Origin: Littorina saxatilis
Taxonomy: Eukaryota > Mollusca > Gastropoda > Littorinimorpha > Littorinidae
Assembly (NCBI RefSeq): GCF_037325665.1
Contig: NC_090253.1
Span: forward strand, 22,781,283-22,845,282
DNA length: 64,000 nt
Direction of reading: 5' to 3'
Positions 51,448 to 63,475 of the stretch are shown here, piece by piece. The translations under genes were made by a program, and so were the position numbers. The notes below the pieces were generated by a model. It was not told where the DNA came from. It made no database searches and saw nothing but the letters and a program-made list of their open reading frames with translations. Each line of letters starts with the position of its first letter. Positions within the stretch are counted from its first letter, which is position 1.

Positions 51448-52246
51448 GATGGGTGCCAGAATGCTTGCCACAGGGTGCGTCCTAAGTTATTTAGCCGAGA
51501 AGGGCGTCATCTTAATACATACCATTACCGAGGAGGAACCGTAAGCATGCATTTGTAATGATCCGCGTGTGGTACGGAAGTCCAAAACGGATTCACAGCG
51601 GAGCAGGGGGTTTACATCCTCATGTTTGTTAGATGTCTCATGTCGCATTTGTGCCGGAAGTGTCAACGAAACGTTGTCTTATAACTTTCGTTGTGTTACT
51701 ATTTTTAGTTGCATAGGGGAAACGACTCTTATTTTTCTTCCATTAATGATTCTGTATTGATTCTTTGGAGAAATACATATAGTTTGCCAAGAAATGTGCT
51801 GCGATATAACATTTAAAAAAAAAGAAACTGGCAATGCAAAGTTTATCTTCGACCGACAAAGTATGAGATATGTGGCAACAAGTGAAACATCAATACGCTT
51901 GATAAGTTTCATCTTCTGTGGGAATGGTGCGGCAGAGTCACCTCCCCTGAAAGAGCATGTTCGAACAGACGAATTTTCCCAGGCAAACTGAGGTTGTTGT
52001 TCCTTTATGGTTACTTGCACTGCGTGCGCGACTGAAGAAAAATAACGGTAATGACTATGATCGTACTCGTTATTAACCAAAAGATATGCTGTTTTATCTC
52101 AGCCAGAGTTGTTCCCTGAATTTGTCTTTGACTGGCGAAGAGCGGGCTTCTCAGCCTCCACTGGACCACTGCCCACACCACAGCCCGTTGGCACAGGCAC
52201 TTGACAACGGGTGAGCAGGGGCTGAGTGAGGGTTATTATATGGATT
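51448..52246. other. Intergenic, nothing recognised
   Basis: AT-rich sequence between the LINE tail and a nested repeat complex. No convincing exon, repeat boundary or RNA gene is seen. Confidence 0.5.
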
Positions 52247-52725
52247 TTGGTAATCTTGAACTTTAGTGTGTTAAGTTCATAGCTCACAATCCAGTTGCGG
52301 TAATCTTGAACTTAAGCGTGTTAAATTCATAGCTCAGAATTGAAAGGCATTTAAGTCTCCAAATTTGAAGAACCTGCACTTGTAATCATAACAACGAGGG
52401 CCCCAAAGGGGGGGTATCATCACGATCACGGGAAGGGAAATTTTCGCTTTCACGATCACAGTTACCTTGATTTTTGTTTTCACGATCACGAACACCAGTG
52501 GCAAATCACGGTCACGGTAAAAGTTGCATGTACAGAAAGCACGTGTCAAAGTAAACACAACCACACAGTAATTCGCTCCTCTGGATCTATTGTTTATTCA
52601 ACACAAAGTGACAACTGTTGCACTTTTTTATAATTATTTTTTGAATTCTCTTTCATACACACATAGAAATACATATCATGATTTGTAATCAGTAACAAGA
52701 ATGTTGTTTTCATTGGGTTTTTTTT

Positions 52726-52838
<113 letters not shown>

Positions 52839-53640
52839 ACTCATACACATTCAACCCCCACACCCTCACTCACACACATGAATATATACTTGCACAATTT
52901 CACATTTCCAGAGCTAAATCTTGTAAACCCATTTTCTCAAAAACTATTGGGTGGATTGAAATTAAAGTACATGTATGTGTGATGGGTTCTTTATTTTCAA
53001 CTTTGCCGTACAATTTGAGGTACACCATCGCCTGGTTCCATGGCCTTGAATAAAAAACAGGAATGCTACAGACCAAAAACGGTTTTACCTGAAAGAAGCG
53101 CGCAGTACCAGTAGCGAAGCCACAAGCCTGAGCCTGCGAAGCAGGCGAGCCAACTAGGGGGGGGGGGGGGGGGGGCATGCCCCCCCGGAAATTTTTTCAA
53201 AAAACGGTTAAAATCTGTGCAATCTGGTGCATTCTGGGCATCATTTTAGGGGTTGTAATAGTGTTGTGATCTTGTTAAAAATCCCATTTTAGCCTCCCCC
53301 CACCACCATTCAACACACCTCCAAACTGGTGAAAACAACACTACTGTGCGCTGGCTTCATTGAGACCGGCGCCCGGTCGCGTTGCGCGATATTCACACGG
53401 ATCGTTTTTGCGGAAATTTTTCAACTTCACCGGAAAAAATTTTGAAAACGGCTTTATCGGATTTCCGGCAATTACCGGAAAAGTAGCATGCCTGACAAAA
53501 TCCCCAACGAACATGACTTTGATCGTCTTTGACATGAGGATCAAGTGACCCAAACTGGCGCGTCTCCCCGCCATTGTTTCTGATATTAAAGTTTACAGGC
53601 GCTAAAATAAATCCAAGCTTAATGCAAAGAAGCGACAATT

Positions 53641-54053
53641 ATCAATCAATCAATCAATCAATGAGGCTTATATCGCGCATATTCCGTGGGTACAGTTCTA
53701 GGCGCTCAGCAGTGATGCCGTGTGAGATGAAATTTTATACGGCCAGTAATTGCAGCCATTTCGGCGCATATTTACCTTTCACGGCCTATTATTCCAAGTC
53801 ACACGGGTATAGGTAGACAATTATTAACTGTGCCAAAGCAATTTTGCCAGGAAAGACCCTTTTGTCAATCGTGGGATCTTTAACGTGCACACCCAATGTA
53901 GTGTACACGGGGGGGAGTTCGGACACCGAAGAGAGTCTGCACACAAAGTTGACTCTGAAATAAATTTCCGCCGAACCTGGGATCGAACTCACGCTGACAG
54001 CGGCCAACTGAATACAAATCCAGCGCGCTACCAACTGAGCTATATCCCCGCCC
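53641..54053 (-). mobile_element. tRNA-derived SINE, head 1 with core Y, copy 2
   Basis: Very close to 43232-43645 over the whole length, including the tRNA-like head (atatagctcagttggtagcg) and (ATTG)n tail. It is inserted in the 52391-54893 element, so it is the youngest of the three nested pieces. Confidence 0.92.
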
Positions 54054-54291
54054 CATTAGAATTTATGCCAAGCGTGTCCACGTTGCTGGGATGAAAAACA
54101 CATTTCTAGTTTCGGTTTTGGCTAAACGCAGACTCGATCTCGAGCCAGTCGAGGTCACACTGAGCGAGTGACAGCCGGACGTGGCAATGTCGACAATGTC
54201 AATGATCTCACTCAAACTCAAAGATCTTGAACAAATTTCAAGATCTTTGCCTACATTCAGAACAGTCATAGAGCAACATAGATCAACATAC

Positions 54292-54428
54292 CTTGATATT
54301 TCGTCTTCAGAAAGACCGACCCGTAGCCTGACCTTTCCACCAAGGAAGGCAATCTCGCCGCCTGCTTTGGTCTGGCTTGAATCCACAAAATATAACAGAA
54401 GTTCGATGACAGTACCGCTGCACGCCAT
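54292..54428 (-). CDS. Possible first exon, 45 codons, inside a TIR element
   Basis: Minus-strand ATG in good context (aaaATGGCG), opening a frame with MACSGTVIELLLYFVDSSQ, GGEIAFLGGKVRLRVGLS and EDEIS, ending at a strong donor (TCAAG|GTATGT). Not recognised. It could be the first exon of the element's own gene, a captured host exon, or a chance frame. No following exon was identified. Confidence 0.35.
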
Positions 54429-55272
54429 TTTTGATCTTCGAATTCGAATTGCACTCAAAACTTTTGCACGAAGCCCTTCCATTGGATGAAGTTTGGCAGA
54501 CTTTTGCAATTTGCCTTCTGATTGGATCTCTTTTTGTCAGTGTGTAATTGGTTCTTTTAAAGGGAAGCAATCGCTCTCAAAATCATATTTCTGAATGTGT
54601 TGTTGCTTCCCTTCAATCGGGGTTGGCTCCTTACCGAATAGACTAGAGGATCATAGAGTGTAATACAGCTGTGAAAAATGTACGTTGAAAATAAAATGCT
54701 TTGCAATAATGCCCATCACGATCACGAAAACAAATGACGATCACGATCACGAGACTTGATTTTTTTGTCATCACGGATCACGGGCAAAGTCCCATCACGA
54801 TCACAGAAATGGAAATTTCGGCAATCACGGTCACAGAAAGGTCAAAAAACGCCAATCACGATCACGGTTTTAAACCCTTTGGGGCCCTCAACAACCATAG
54901 ACCTATATTAGGTATAGGTCCCTGTAACAACTTAACAAGTAATTTTAGATCCCTTTGAAGTTACGGAATGACCTCCAATGAACTGTACGAATACATTTCG
55001 TTTACATGGGTCAAAGAAGAAATTCATCCGTATGAGCGGACAAGGGAGACAACTCTTTTGTGTAAATGATGTCCCGGCCATGGTTGACAACGTACGTGCA
55101 TTTTCGTCGATTGAACAACCAAATTAATTACTTATGCTTAAGTTTGGAGCTCAATCTGTCAATTAATTTCACGACAAATGTTCTTTGGCTTGCTTTTGTA
55201 TGAAAAATAAGTAAAGAATGTCACTGGATTTTGAGCTATGAATTTACACACGCTAAAGTTCAAGATTACCCC

Positions 55273-56264
55273 AGTTGCATAACTGACTTTAATCAAACCA
55301 AAGAATATTTATCGTGAAATTAATTGACGGATTGTACTCCAAAATTAAGCATGGTTAATTAAATGGGTCATTTGGTAGACGAAAATGATGAGAAAATGCA
55401 CACATAATATCGACAGAGTTGTCTGCCATCCTTCGAAAAATTGGCTGTGCCGATGTTCACTTCTAAAAGCTATGTAAATGAAAGGCATCTTCAATAAGGG
55501 TATGAAAAATGACTTGTTAGGCTCACTAGAGCAGGTTCTGCAAAATTGGAGGCTTAAATTGCAGTGGATTGTGAGCTATGAATTAACAACCCGAAAGTTC
55601 AACATTAGCATAATGCTATACCAATACCATACTCTCAGTTAGTAGTATTAGGCAGGATAACACACCCAGGCCATCCTATAGCACCCACCCACCCGGTTTC
55701 CAGTGCCTGTGTTTTATATCTCATCCCCCATACACCTCTCCCACATCTCGTAAAGCTAAAATATAACAGACAAATTAAACTCTAATGAAAATGTGTGATG
55801 TTGTGCATAAGTTAGAACTATATCATATTTTAGATATTTTGACTTCAGAAGTAAACAAACAAGTTGAAACAAGTCAAAGATATTATGAACAAAAATGTTT
55901 CATAAATTGCAGATGAAGACCAGACTAAACTCAGGAATATTTCACTTTTTAGCTGTATTAATCAAGCCTCACTCACCGTTAGTGAGATAGTGTTTCACCA
56001 CATATTGAACCTGCATATTTGCAGTTATTTTATTGTGTTTAACTTTAAGAGAATCAAGGACATAGATATGTTTTCATTGCATGAAATAAAAGCAAAGAAA
56101 TTTCATTCTCACCTGGGATATAATAAAATGGCTTTGTTGCAGGTGTAACATGTACTGATGTAGAAAGATGTGACACTGCACTGACAGTACTACGTACCTG
56201 CCAAATGCCCATGCAGAAACTGACTTAAAAGTAAACGAGGCTGTCTTAATTACTCAAGAACAGC
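55273..56264. other. TUBD1 upstream region
   Basis: AT-rich DNA, with an extra copy of the outer-element terminal word at 55565-55610 (gagctatgaattaacaaccc). It includes the TUBD1 5' UTR and promoter, but no TATA box or initiator can be singled out. Confidence 0.45.
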
Positions 56265-58470
56265 ATGTCCATCATCACACTTCAACTGGGCCAGTGTGGC
56301 AACCAGGTCGGAGGTCAGCTCTTCAATGCTGTTATGGATGACCTTCATGCTTCACCGCTTGCCGTGAACGTTCCACCACGCCAAAACAGTGACTACATTC
56401 AAGAGTCAAAGGAGACATTTTTCTCCGAGCAAAAGAACTCATCAGTGCCTGTTGCCCGCGCTGTGATGGTGGACATGGAAACGAAAGCCATTACACAGAC
56501 AATGATGGAAGCCAAGAAATCTGGAAGGTTTGATTGTTTTTGTATGTTGTATCCCAATCAGTAGAAATTGACTAATATGTGTATAGCTTTCCCAAGATTT
56601 ACTCTTCATCGAGTCTGTAAATTTACCTTCGTTTTAGAACTTACTCCCTTTTCCGACCCAACTCTTTTCTTTTCTTTTTATATGTTTTTTTTATAGATTT
56701 TTTGCAGTCTTAAAAAGAATGTGCCTGTGATGTCAGGCACCTCTGATGATAAGACACCTCCCATGATAGAACACCTGCTGTTGTCCTGTTGTATGCTAAG
56801 TTTACAAGAATGTACCGTACTTTCCGGGTCATAAGGCGCGACTTTTTTCCTCGAGTTCGACCCCTGCGTCTTGTATAACGAAGCGCCTAATCCGTGTATG
56901 AAATACGAAAAAAATCAAAGAGACCGCTTGAGTACCAGTCAAACAACTTGTGATAATGCATGTTTCAGCTACTAGGTACTGCCCTGCCTTTGATCTGGCC
57001 GCACACACAGATTTCCACTCTGTTAAACTCGGTCACTGACCGGTCACTGACCCCGATGCAGGAAGTGTTTCCTCTCTCAGATATGACAGGGGAACCACCT
57101 CTCATGGCAAAAACTGGGTCATTGACCCCTGGGAAGAAGGTCGTGTCTTTTAACAAGGCCACCCAGCTATCACAATGCCTTTGATCTGGCCGCACACACA
57201 GAGCACACATATTTTCACTCAGTTAAAGTCGGTCACTGACCGGTCACTGACCCCGATGCAGGAAGTGTTTCCTCTCTCAGATATGACAGGGGAACCACCT
57301 CTCATGGCAAAAACTGGGTCATTTTGGTGCGCCCTATCGGCCCCCTGCGTCCAATGGGTGACTGGATTACAATTTTTTTTTAAAAGAAGGGGGTGCGTCT
57401 TAGATAACGAAGCGCCTTGTCACCCGGAAAGTACGGTAAGAGCCGTAGGAGCTATGGAACCTGCAATGCAGAGCCACTTTAGCATGGTCACAAGGGTGCC
57501 TTCTCATGTTTGAGGTTCTCATCGCAGGTACGACTGCAACGTGACAGTTTTACCTCAAGGCATGTTCATAATTATCCCCTCAATTTAGTTTCTGAGAAGA
57601 ACACAGTAAACAGATGATAAAAAAAGAATACTTCTTTGTGGCCCAGTTGCTCAGTAATGGTAGAGCACTGGACTTATGATCCTAGGGTCGCAGGTTTGAA
57701 TCCCGGCCGGGACGGACACGGGTCAATTTTATGTGCACTCAGCTTTTAGGCATCAAGGTGATCCATGTTCCACCCCTGTGACACATAAAAGACCTTGGTC
57801 ATTCTGCCATAAGTGCATGTGGCTGATTACACCTAAACACGAATACACCTGGGTAGCGCGACTCTGTTGTTGCTAGCTTTCCACCGGGAAGAAGCGACCT
57901 GAATTTCCCAGCGATGGGACAATAAAGTAATGAAAATGAAAAAAATAAAAATAAATAATGATAACATACATGTTCCTCACAGATGGTTGTACCCCGACAA
58001 ACAGCAACTTCACCAAAAGCGAGGCTCCGGCAACAACTGGGCCCATGGTTATTGTCTTCACGGTCCAGAGGTGCGAGAATCCATTCTGGAGATGGTCCAA
58101 CAAGAAGCGGAGAAGTGTGACCGCCTAGGGGGATTCCTGTCTCTTCTCAGTCTGGCTGGCGGCACCGGTTCCGGGGTTGGAGCTTACGCGACAGAGATGT
58201 TGAGAGAGGAGTTTCCACAGGTAGGTAAAGGATGCAAGCTAGGCCTTTTGTGCATGCGTGTGTGTAAGTTTGTGTGTCTGCTTGTGGTCACCTGTGTGAA
58301 TTAATGTTGGAAATATCTGAAGTCTTTGAATATGTGTCAAAAGGCTAATTGAGTCTATTGTGAGTGGGGTGTTTTTTTCACGTTTTATAGACTATGGTTA
58401 ATTATTTTTTTCCTATATTTCTAAATTCTTGAAAGATATGTATTACTGCCTGTAGTACCTGGAACAAAGT

Positions 58471-58511
<41 letters not shown>

Positions 58512-61500
58512 CGTTCATGGACATGTGCATGCAAACATCACATGCGCAAGACACTTGTATACTTTTACATCCCCACTGTTCCTTATTGTCATGCGTCCAC
58601 AGCTTTTTCAGAATGAGTAATATAAGACTATGTCTCTTGTGCTTATTCATGTTGATATATATGCATACTCTTTCTTTGTTCGTACAGGCTTTTATGGTGA
58701 ATCAAGTGGTGTGGCCATACAAGACAGGGGAGGTAATCGTCCAAAACTACAACGCAGTGCTCACCCTCTCCCACCTGTACCAGACTGCGGATGCCATTGT
58801 CGTCATGGAGAACGATGAACTGCACAAAATCTGCTCTCAGCTTTTAGGCATCAAGGTGATTGTTTTGTGTGATTATACGATTGTGGGATGCTGGTTGTCC
58901 AGGCATACACATGCTTAGTTGGATGGCTTGACTGCGTGATTAGGGACTAGCTGTTTGTTTGTCAAATGTCTCATGTAGCATCTGGTATCATCCACTCCTG
59001 TCTGTTTAAGTTATTGTTGTTGAGCATGCTCGCGCTTTACACTCGTGGGGCCACTAGGCACAGAGAAGGTGACTGTCATCCAAATGGGAGGAATACATTA
59101 TGTGCAATGCTGACCCGCTCACTTGAAAATGTCATTGTCAAAGTTCTGAAGAATTAAGTGAAATTGCACAACCGTTTTCAATCACCCCGCCATATATGCA
59201 GCCATAGTTTGTCGTCTGAGAGTACTGTCTGTATAAGTGAGCAGAAGGAGTTTTGGAGTTGTAAATTATTTGTGAAGCCGATTGTTTGTATGTACTTACT
59301 CAGAGATTGAATTTTTTTCATTGATGCAGCCAAGTCAAGTCTCCTGTTTTCTTTGTTGAAGGAACTCTCAGTTTGAATACACCATTACATAATGTAATTC
59401 ATACGAAGTCACACTCCTGTATGAGTTAGCATGCTGCCTTAATTCTTGTAATGAATTTAGTGCGTTATTCTACCGTAACACTGTGCAATGATAAAAGTAA
59501 ACATTGATTATTATTCCGCTTACGATATAATTTTCTGCAGCGCATTTCTTTTCTGGACATCAACCGAGTGATTTGTCACAAGCTGACCAGCTTCCTGCAG
59601 CCAGCCCAACAAACACACTCCACGTTTACATCTTCAACACAGGACTTAGGTAACAGCAGGCATACATACTATAAAAGAGATCGCTCACTTGAATGTTAAA
59701 CATGTAACTATTCACCTTATTGGAACAGCATCAGCTGTTTTGGCACATACGAGTGCAGGCGCCCAAAAAATAGGGCATGACGGAAGTATGTATGTGATAC
59801 CAGGTCAAAGGTGGTTAAGACCATCTTGGTTAAAAAAAATGCTTTACGTCACATTTTGATGAATTTGACGTCTCGTGGATCAGGTGACATTTCTGGCTTC
59901 AAATTCCATATTTAGGCCAATTTTAGAGAGAGTGAGCGATATGTATATTTCAATAATGATATAGTAAGATCTCCAGACTAAATATCAGGCAGTTAGCTAT
60001 TGTTTGAGAGACTTAACTTTCATTTTCATGTTCCTGTGGTCAACTTTCAAAAGGTGTTTTTGTGGGGGGTTGATTCACAGTAAAAGGAGACATTGTGTAT
60101 GCTGGCAATCTGTTGTAATTGTATGCAAATTTAATTTCATCATCTTCTTCTTGTTGATCACATTTATATTGTCAGGCCCGACAGCGAGACGAATGAAACT
60201 TTCATCATCAAATTTGATTTTTAGCTTTTACTGACTTTTGCTGCTTCTTATTTCAAACCACAGCACTTTTTATTCCCCTGAGTTAGTCAAATTACCAAGA
60301 ATATTGTAACCGACAAAGATGATTTTCACAAATGTTTTGGGTCAATTTCAGGATGGAAGCTTCAGCATCTGGTTCCTCATCCAGAACACAAGCTGCTGAC
60401 CATTCGCAACATCCCACAGGTCTCTGAGCGGTCCATGGAGTTCAGCACCTTTCAGTGGACAGGGCTGTTAAAACACCTGCGACAAATGCTCATTGCTAGC
60501 GCCTACATGGAAGAAGGTTAGTGTTATGGTGGACGGGCGCTGTGGCGGGGTGGTAAGACGTCGGCCTCTTAATCGGAAGGTAGAGGGTTCGAATCCCGGC
60601 CGCGGCCACCTGATGAGTTAAGTGTGGAGATTTTCCGATCTCCCAGGTCAACTTATGTGCAGACCTGCTAGTGGCTTATCCCCCTTCGTGTGTACACGCA
60701 AACACAAGACCAAGTGCGCACAGAAAAGATCCTGTAATCCATGTCAGAGTTCGGTGGGTTATAGAAACACGAAAATACCCAGCATGCTTCCTCCGAAAGC
60801 GGCATATGACTGCCTAAATGGCGGGGTAAAAACGGCCATACACGTAAAATTCCACTTGTGCAAAAACACGAGTGTACATGGGAGTTTCAGCCCACGAACG
60901 TAGAAGAAGAAGAAGAAGTGTTATGGTGAAGATTCCTTCTGTACAGTTGGCCTTCCATTGTTTGACCTCAAAAGAAAAAAATCTGAAAAAGTTCGGTCTT
61001 AAAAGAGAGTGTCTTACAGTGGAGGCGATTTTTCAGACTTTATGGTTTAAAACACCGGGAGTCTTTAACGGGCTTTATTGTACAGTAAAACCTGTCTCTA
61101 AAGGACACCCTTGGGGTATGGTAATTGTGTCCCTATTAGACAGGTGTCCTTTCTTCAAAGGTGGAGGGGCCGGGGCAATATTTTACAAAGAGCACGTAAA
61201 ATGTACAAGACACTTTTTGTCAATCCTGGAGTATGTAATTTATTTTTCAACACAAAACACAAGGTAAAAACTTAAATAAAATTACTTGGATAAAATAAAC
61301 TTTAATAAAATTACCAGATCATTGTACAAGGCGCAGATTGAGGGCGTTGACAGGAATAGAGAGAGAGAGAGAGAATTGAGCTATTGAATACATATGGGCC
61401 AACAGCCCCTTTCAATGGATTGAACATGAGACTCACTGAAAATGTGAGTAAACAAATGATACATGTAGCAAATAACAACATCCCCCCCCCACCCTCCACC

Positions 61501-62718
61501 TACCCCGTTCGCTACACACACTGTGCATTCAAACTTACGCAAGTCGGACGTCACAAAGCTAAAAATAGCTGACTCTTCATCGGTGGTTCAACGGGAAATT
61601 CCAATTTTTTTCAAGGCAGCGACACGCTGCTCTAAAGTCAACGCTTTTCTTTTTCCTGCTGGAGATTCCATTTTCAAACACAGTACTGTTGCTTTTGGTT
61701 GTGACTGTATCCACAATGCGGAAAAGCGAAAGTGAGCGAAGCGAAAGTGAGTCTCCATCTAAACAAGCCACTGATTGGTCAGAGAAGGGACAGGACAACC
61801 AATCAACAACCATTTGTGCTACGGCTGCCGAGCACTGACTTGAATAACAGTTGCGTTTTCATGTACGTAGTGTCCGTTTGTGACAGTGTTTACACTTCCT
61901 ACGGTCCGAAAAATCGTGTCCGCGTCCGTAAGTGGCAGGTGTCCGTCCGTTAAAGGTTAGTTATTGTTGAAATCGTGTTCGTTCCATGATAAACTGTCCG
62001 TATGTAGCAGGTGGCCGTTACAACAAGGGTCCGCTAGACTCAGGTTTTACTGTATCACATTTTCCCTCACTACAGAGAGAATTGGCACATTTGTATGAGT
62101 TTCTCCATATTTCAGTCGATGGGAGTTGGGACATGTCTCAATCTAAAAATTGACATTTTCCTCAAAGTGTTAAAACAAAGTCTAACAAATCAAATCAGTG
62201 GTTTCACAATAATGTAACAAAGTGCATCTGGACTTTTAGTTCTTGTTCAAGTGAAATGAAATTCATATTACAGGTGCAGTATAATTTATGATACTCACCT
62301 GTTCTCCTGACTTGCAGGTATTGACTGGCGTGTGAAGGCAGTGCAGACACCGCGTGGTTCCTCCCCCTACGACCGCTCGCTTGCAGCGTCCCTCATCCTT
62401 CGCGGCAAAGACCTTACGTCAGCAGACCCTGGTGTCTTCAAAGACCCCGCTCTTTTCCCTTCATGGATGTCACCAGAAATGTCGTTCAGTGTATCCACCC
62501 AGCCGCGGGCGTTCTATGGCTATGAGAAGAGTGCGTCTTTGATAAGCAACAGCAGATCCGCCACTCGACCGCTGGACCACATTTTGGACAAAGCGTGGAA
62601 CATGTTTGCATCACGAGCGTATGTGCATCAGTACGTGAGGCGTGGATTGAGCGAAGAGGATTTTCTCGATGCGTTTGTGACCTTGGAACAGGTGGTGTCT
62701 AGCTACAGTAACTTGTGA
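56265..62718 (+). CDS. TUBD1: Delta-tubulin, complete, 6 coding exons
   Basis: Tubulin-superfamily GTPase of centrioles and basal bodies, needed for triplet microtubules (family knowledge). Exons: 56265-56527, 57983-58220, 58688-58855, 59541-59649, 60352-60516, 62318-62718; phases agree, 1344 nt, 447 aa (human 453). The N-terminus [20 protein letters not shown] carries the nucleotide-contacting GQCGNQ (9-14). [11 protein letters not shown] lies at 101-111 and the GTP loop [11 protein letters not shown] at 146-156. [38 protein letters not shown] and [14 protein letters not shown] are delta-tubulin-like, and the end is [11 protein letters not shown]. The exon 1 donor is weak (GGAAG|GTTTGA); others are ordinary. 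Intron 1 holds a TIR element and a SINE, intron 5 a SINE and two pogo-type elements. No break. Confidence 0.96.
56813..57438. mobile_element. TIR element, accgtatttttcgggt family, copy 2
   Basis: Left end taccgtactttccgggtcat and right end cacccggaaagtacggta are inverted. Compared with 38889-39471 it is reversed and carries an internal tandem duplication: tgcctttgatctggccgcac through gcaaaaactgggtcatt occurs at about 56989 and again at 57177 (188-bp offset). TUBD1 intron 1. Confidence 0.88.
57632..57935 (+). mobile_element. tRNA-derived SINE, ggcccagttgctcag family
   Basis: Head: ttgctcagtaatggtagagc (A box), ggtttgaatcccggccggg (B box). Body: aagaccttggtcattctgcc, acctgggtagcgcgactctg, ttgctagctttccaccggg, ending cgatgggacaataaagtaat and an A-rich tail. 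Bases 57738-57762 are identical to the end of TUBD1 exon 3 (58836-58860). It lies in TUBD1 intron 1. Confidence 0.9.
58472..58509 (+). repeat. (CA)n microsatellite in TUBD1 intron 2
   Basis: Pure ca repeat of about 38 nt between exons 2 and 3. Confidence 0.95.
58856..60351 (+). other. TUBD1 introns 3 and 4, no repeat recognised
   Basis: Apart from exon 4 (59541-59649) this stretch is AT-rich intron sequence with no clear element or second gene. Exon 4 is short and its donor is CTTAG|GTAACA. Confidence 0.5.
60532..60916 (+). mobile_element. tRNA-derived SINE, head 2 with core X, at TUBD1 exon 5
   Basis: The head gcgctgtggcggggtggtaa has B box gggttcgaatcccggccgcg; core X and a (GAA)n tail follow. 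The target duplication agtgttatggtg lies at 60520-60531 and 60917-60928. It matches the SINE at 9785-10173. The insertion site starts four bases after the exon 5 donor GT (60517-60518). Confidence 0.93.
60944..61080. mobile_element. Pogo-type MITE sharing its TA with the next element
   Basis: The ends cagttggccttcca and cgggctttattg are weakly inverted; the interior has gaaaaagttcggtcttaaaa and gtctttaacg. TA lies at 60942-60943 and 61081-61082, and the latter is also the left TA of 61083-62052. Confidence 0.6.
61083..62052 (-). mobile_element. Pogo/Tigger-like element with transposase N-terminal remnant
   Basis: Left end cagtaaaacctgtctctaaa and right end gactcaggttttactg are inverted, with TA at 61081-61082 and 62053-62054. 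On the minus strand 61588-61671 reads [20 protein letters not shown] then KKIGISR and stop, the start of a CENP-B-type (pogo) helix-turn-helix. The rest of the transposase, including the catalytic part, is absent, so this is an internally deleted, non-autonomous copy of about 970 bp. Confidence 0.8.
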
Positions 62719-63100
62719 TCGATGCACTGGGATGTCAGTGATGTGATATTAGACGTGTGTTATCTGGTGATGGCAGCTTTGCAATTTCTGTGTGGCTGGA
62801 CCATACTCTATACCTTCAGCAGATTATACTTTAGACTGCACAGTCGGCATGATGTGTATGACTCATACTCTCAGCGACCACATGTGGAGACACGGAGCTC
62901 CTCAGTGGTTGGCCTACAATGTCATGGGTTTGTGTGCCTCAGTATTTCCAAGGAAAAGGAACTCTTCGACAACCCCAAGAAACTTGAGTTATTTCTGAAC
63001 ATTGTCTATTTTCCGAGATGCAGGCACCTTTGTGATGCTCTGGTTCGAACAAGACCTAGGAAGCACAATGAAGGTTAATAAGACTTGGACAGCTTCTAAC
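62719..63100 (+). other. TUBD1 3' flank
   Basis: Sequence after the TUBD1 stop codon, presumably 3' UTR at least in part. No clear aataaa with a downstream cleavage region is seen. Open frames here have no recognisable similarity. Confidence 0.5.
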
Positions 63101-63420
63101 CCGCCATTGGTGACCTGCTGTTAATGTCAGCAACCTTAGTTTGGGAGATCACTGCCAAACTGGTGATTGGTAAAGCAGGCATTGCCCATTATTTGAATAG
63201 CTTCTTCACCAATTACAGTTTCACTGTCTCGCCACAGGTAGAAGTTATTCAATCGGACATCTTCACCCTAATTGAAGAGGTTTTTGCGACCTTGAAACTT
63301 GTGCTGACTGCATGGTTGCGAATTGCTCGTGTCGTGTTAAATGTTTCAAGCGCAAAGAGCATAATTGTAAAGTTATGATGTTGCGCTATATAAATGCTCA
63401 TTTATTATTATTATTATATT
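63101..63420 (+). mobile_element. LINE 3' end fragment with (ATT)n tail
   Basis: Ends gcgcaaagagcataattgta, gatgttgcgctatataaatg, ctc and (ATT)n, similar in form to the 3' end of the LINE at 51370-51447. The left limit is not defined and no coding part remains. Confidence 0.55.
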
Positions 63421-63475
63421 ATTGTGCAAGTGTGTGTGCATGAATGAAAGATGTGAAAATGTAAAAATTGGGTGA

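Noticed and set aside
54063-54509. 148-codon single-exon gene on the minus strand
   Set aside because: A strong donor at 54290-54291 and overlap of the 3' part with SINE-proximal sequence make the full frame unlikely; only the 45-codon first part is kept as a possible exon.
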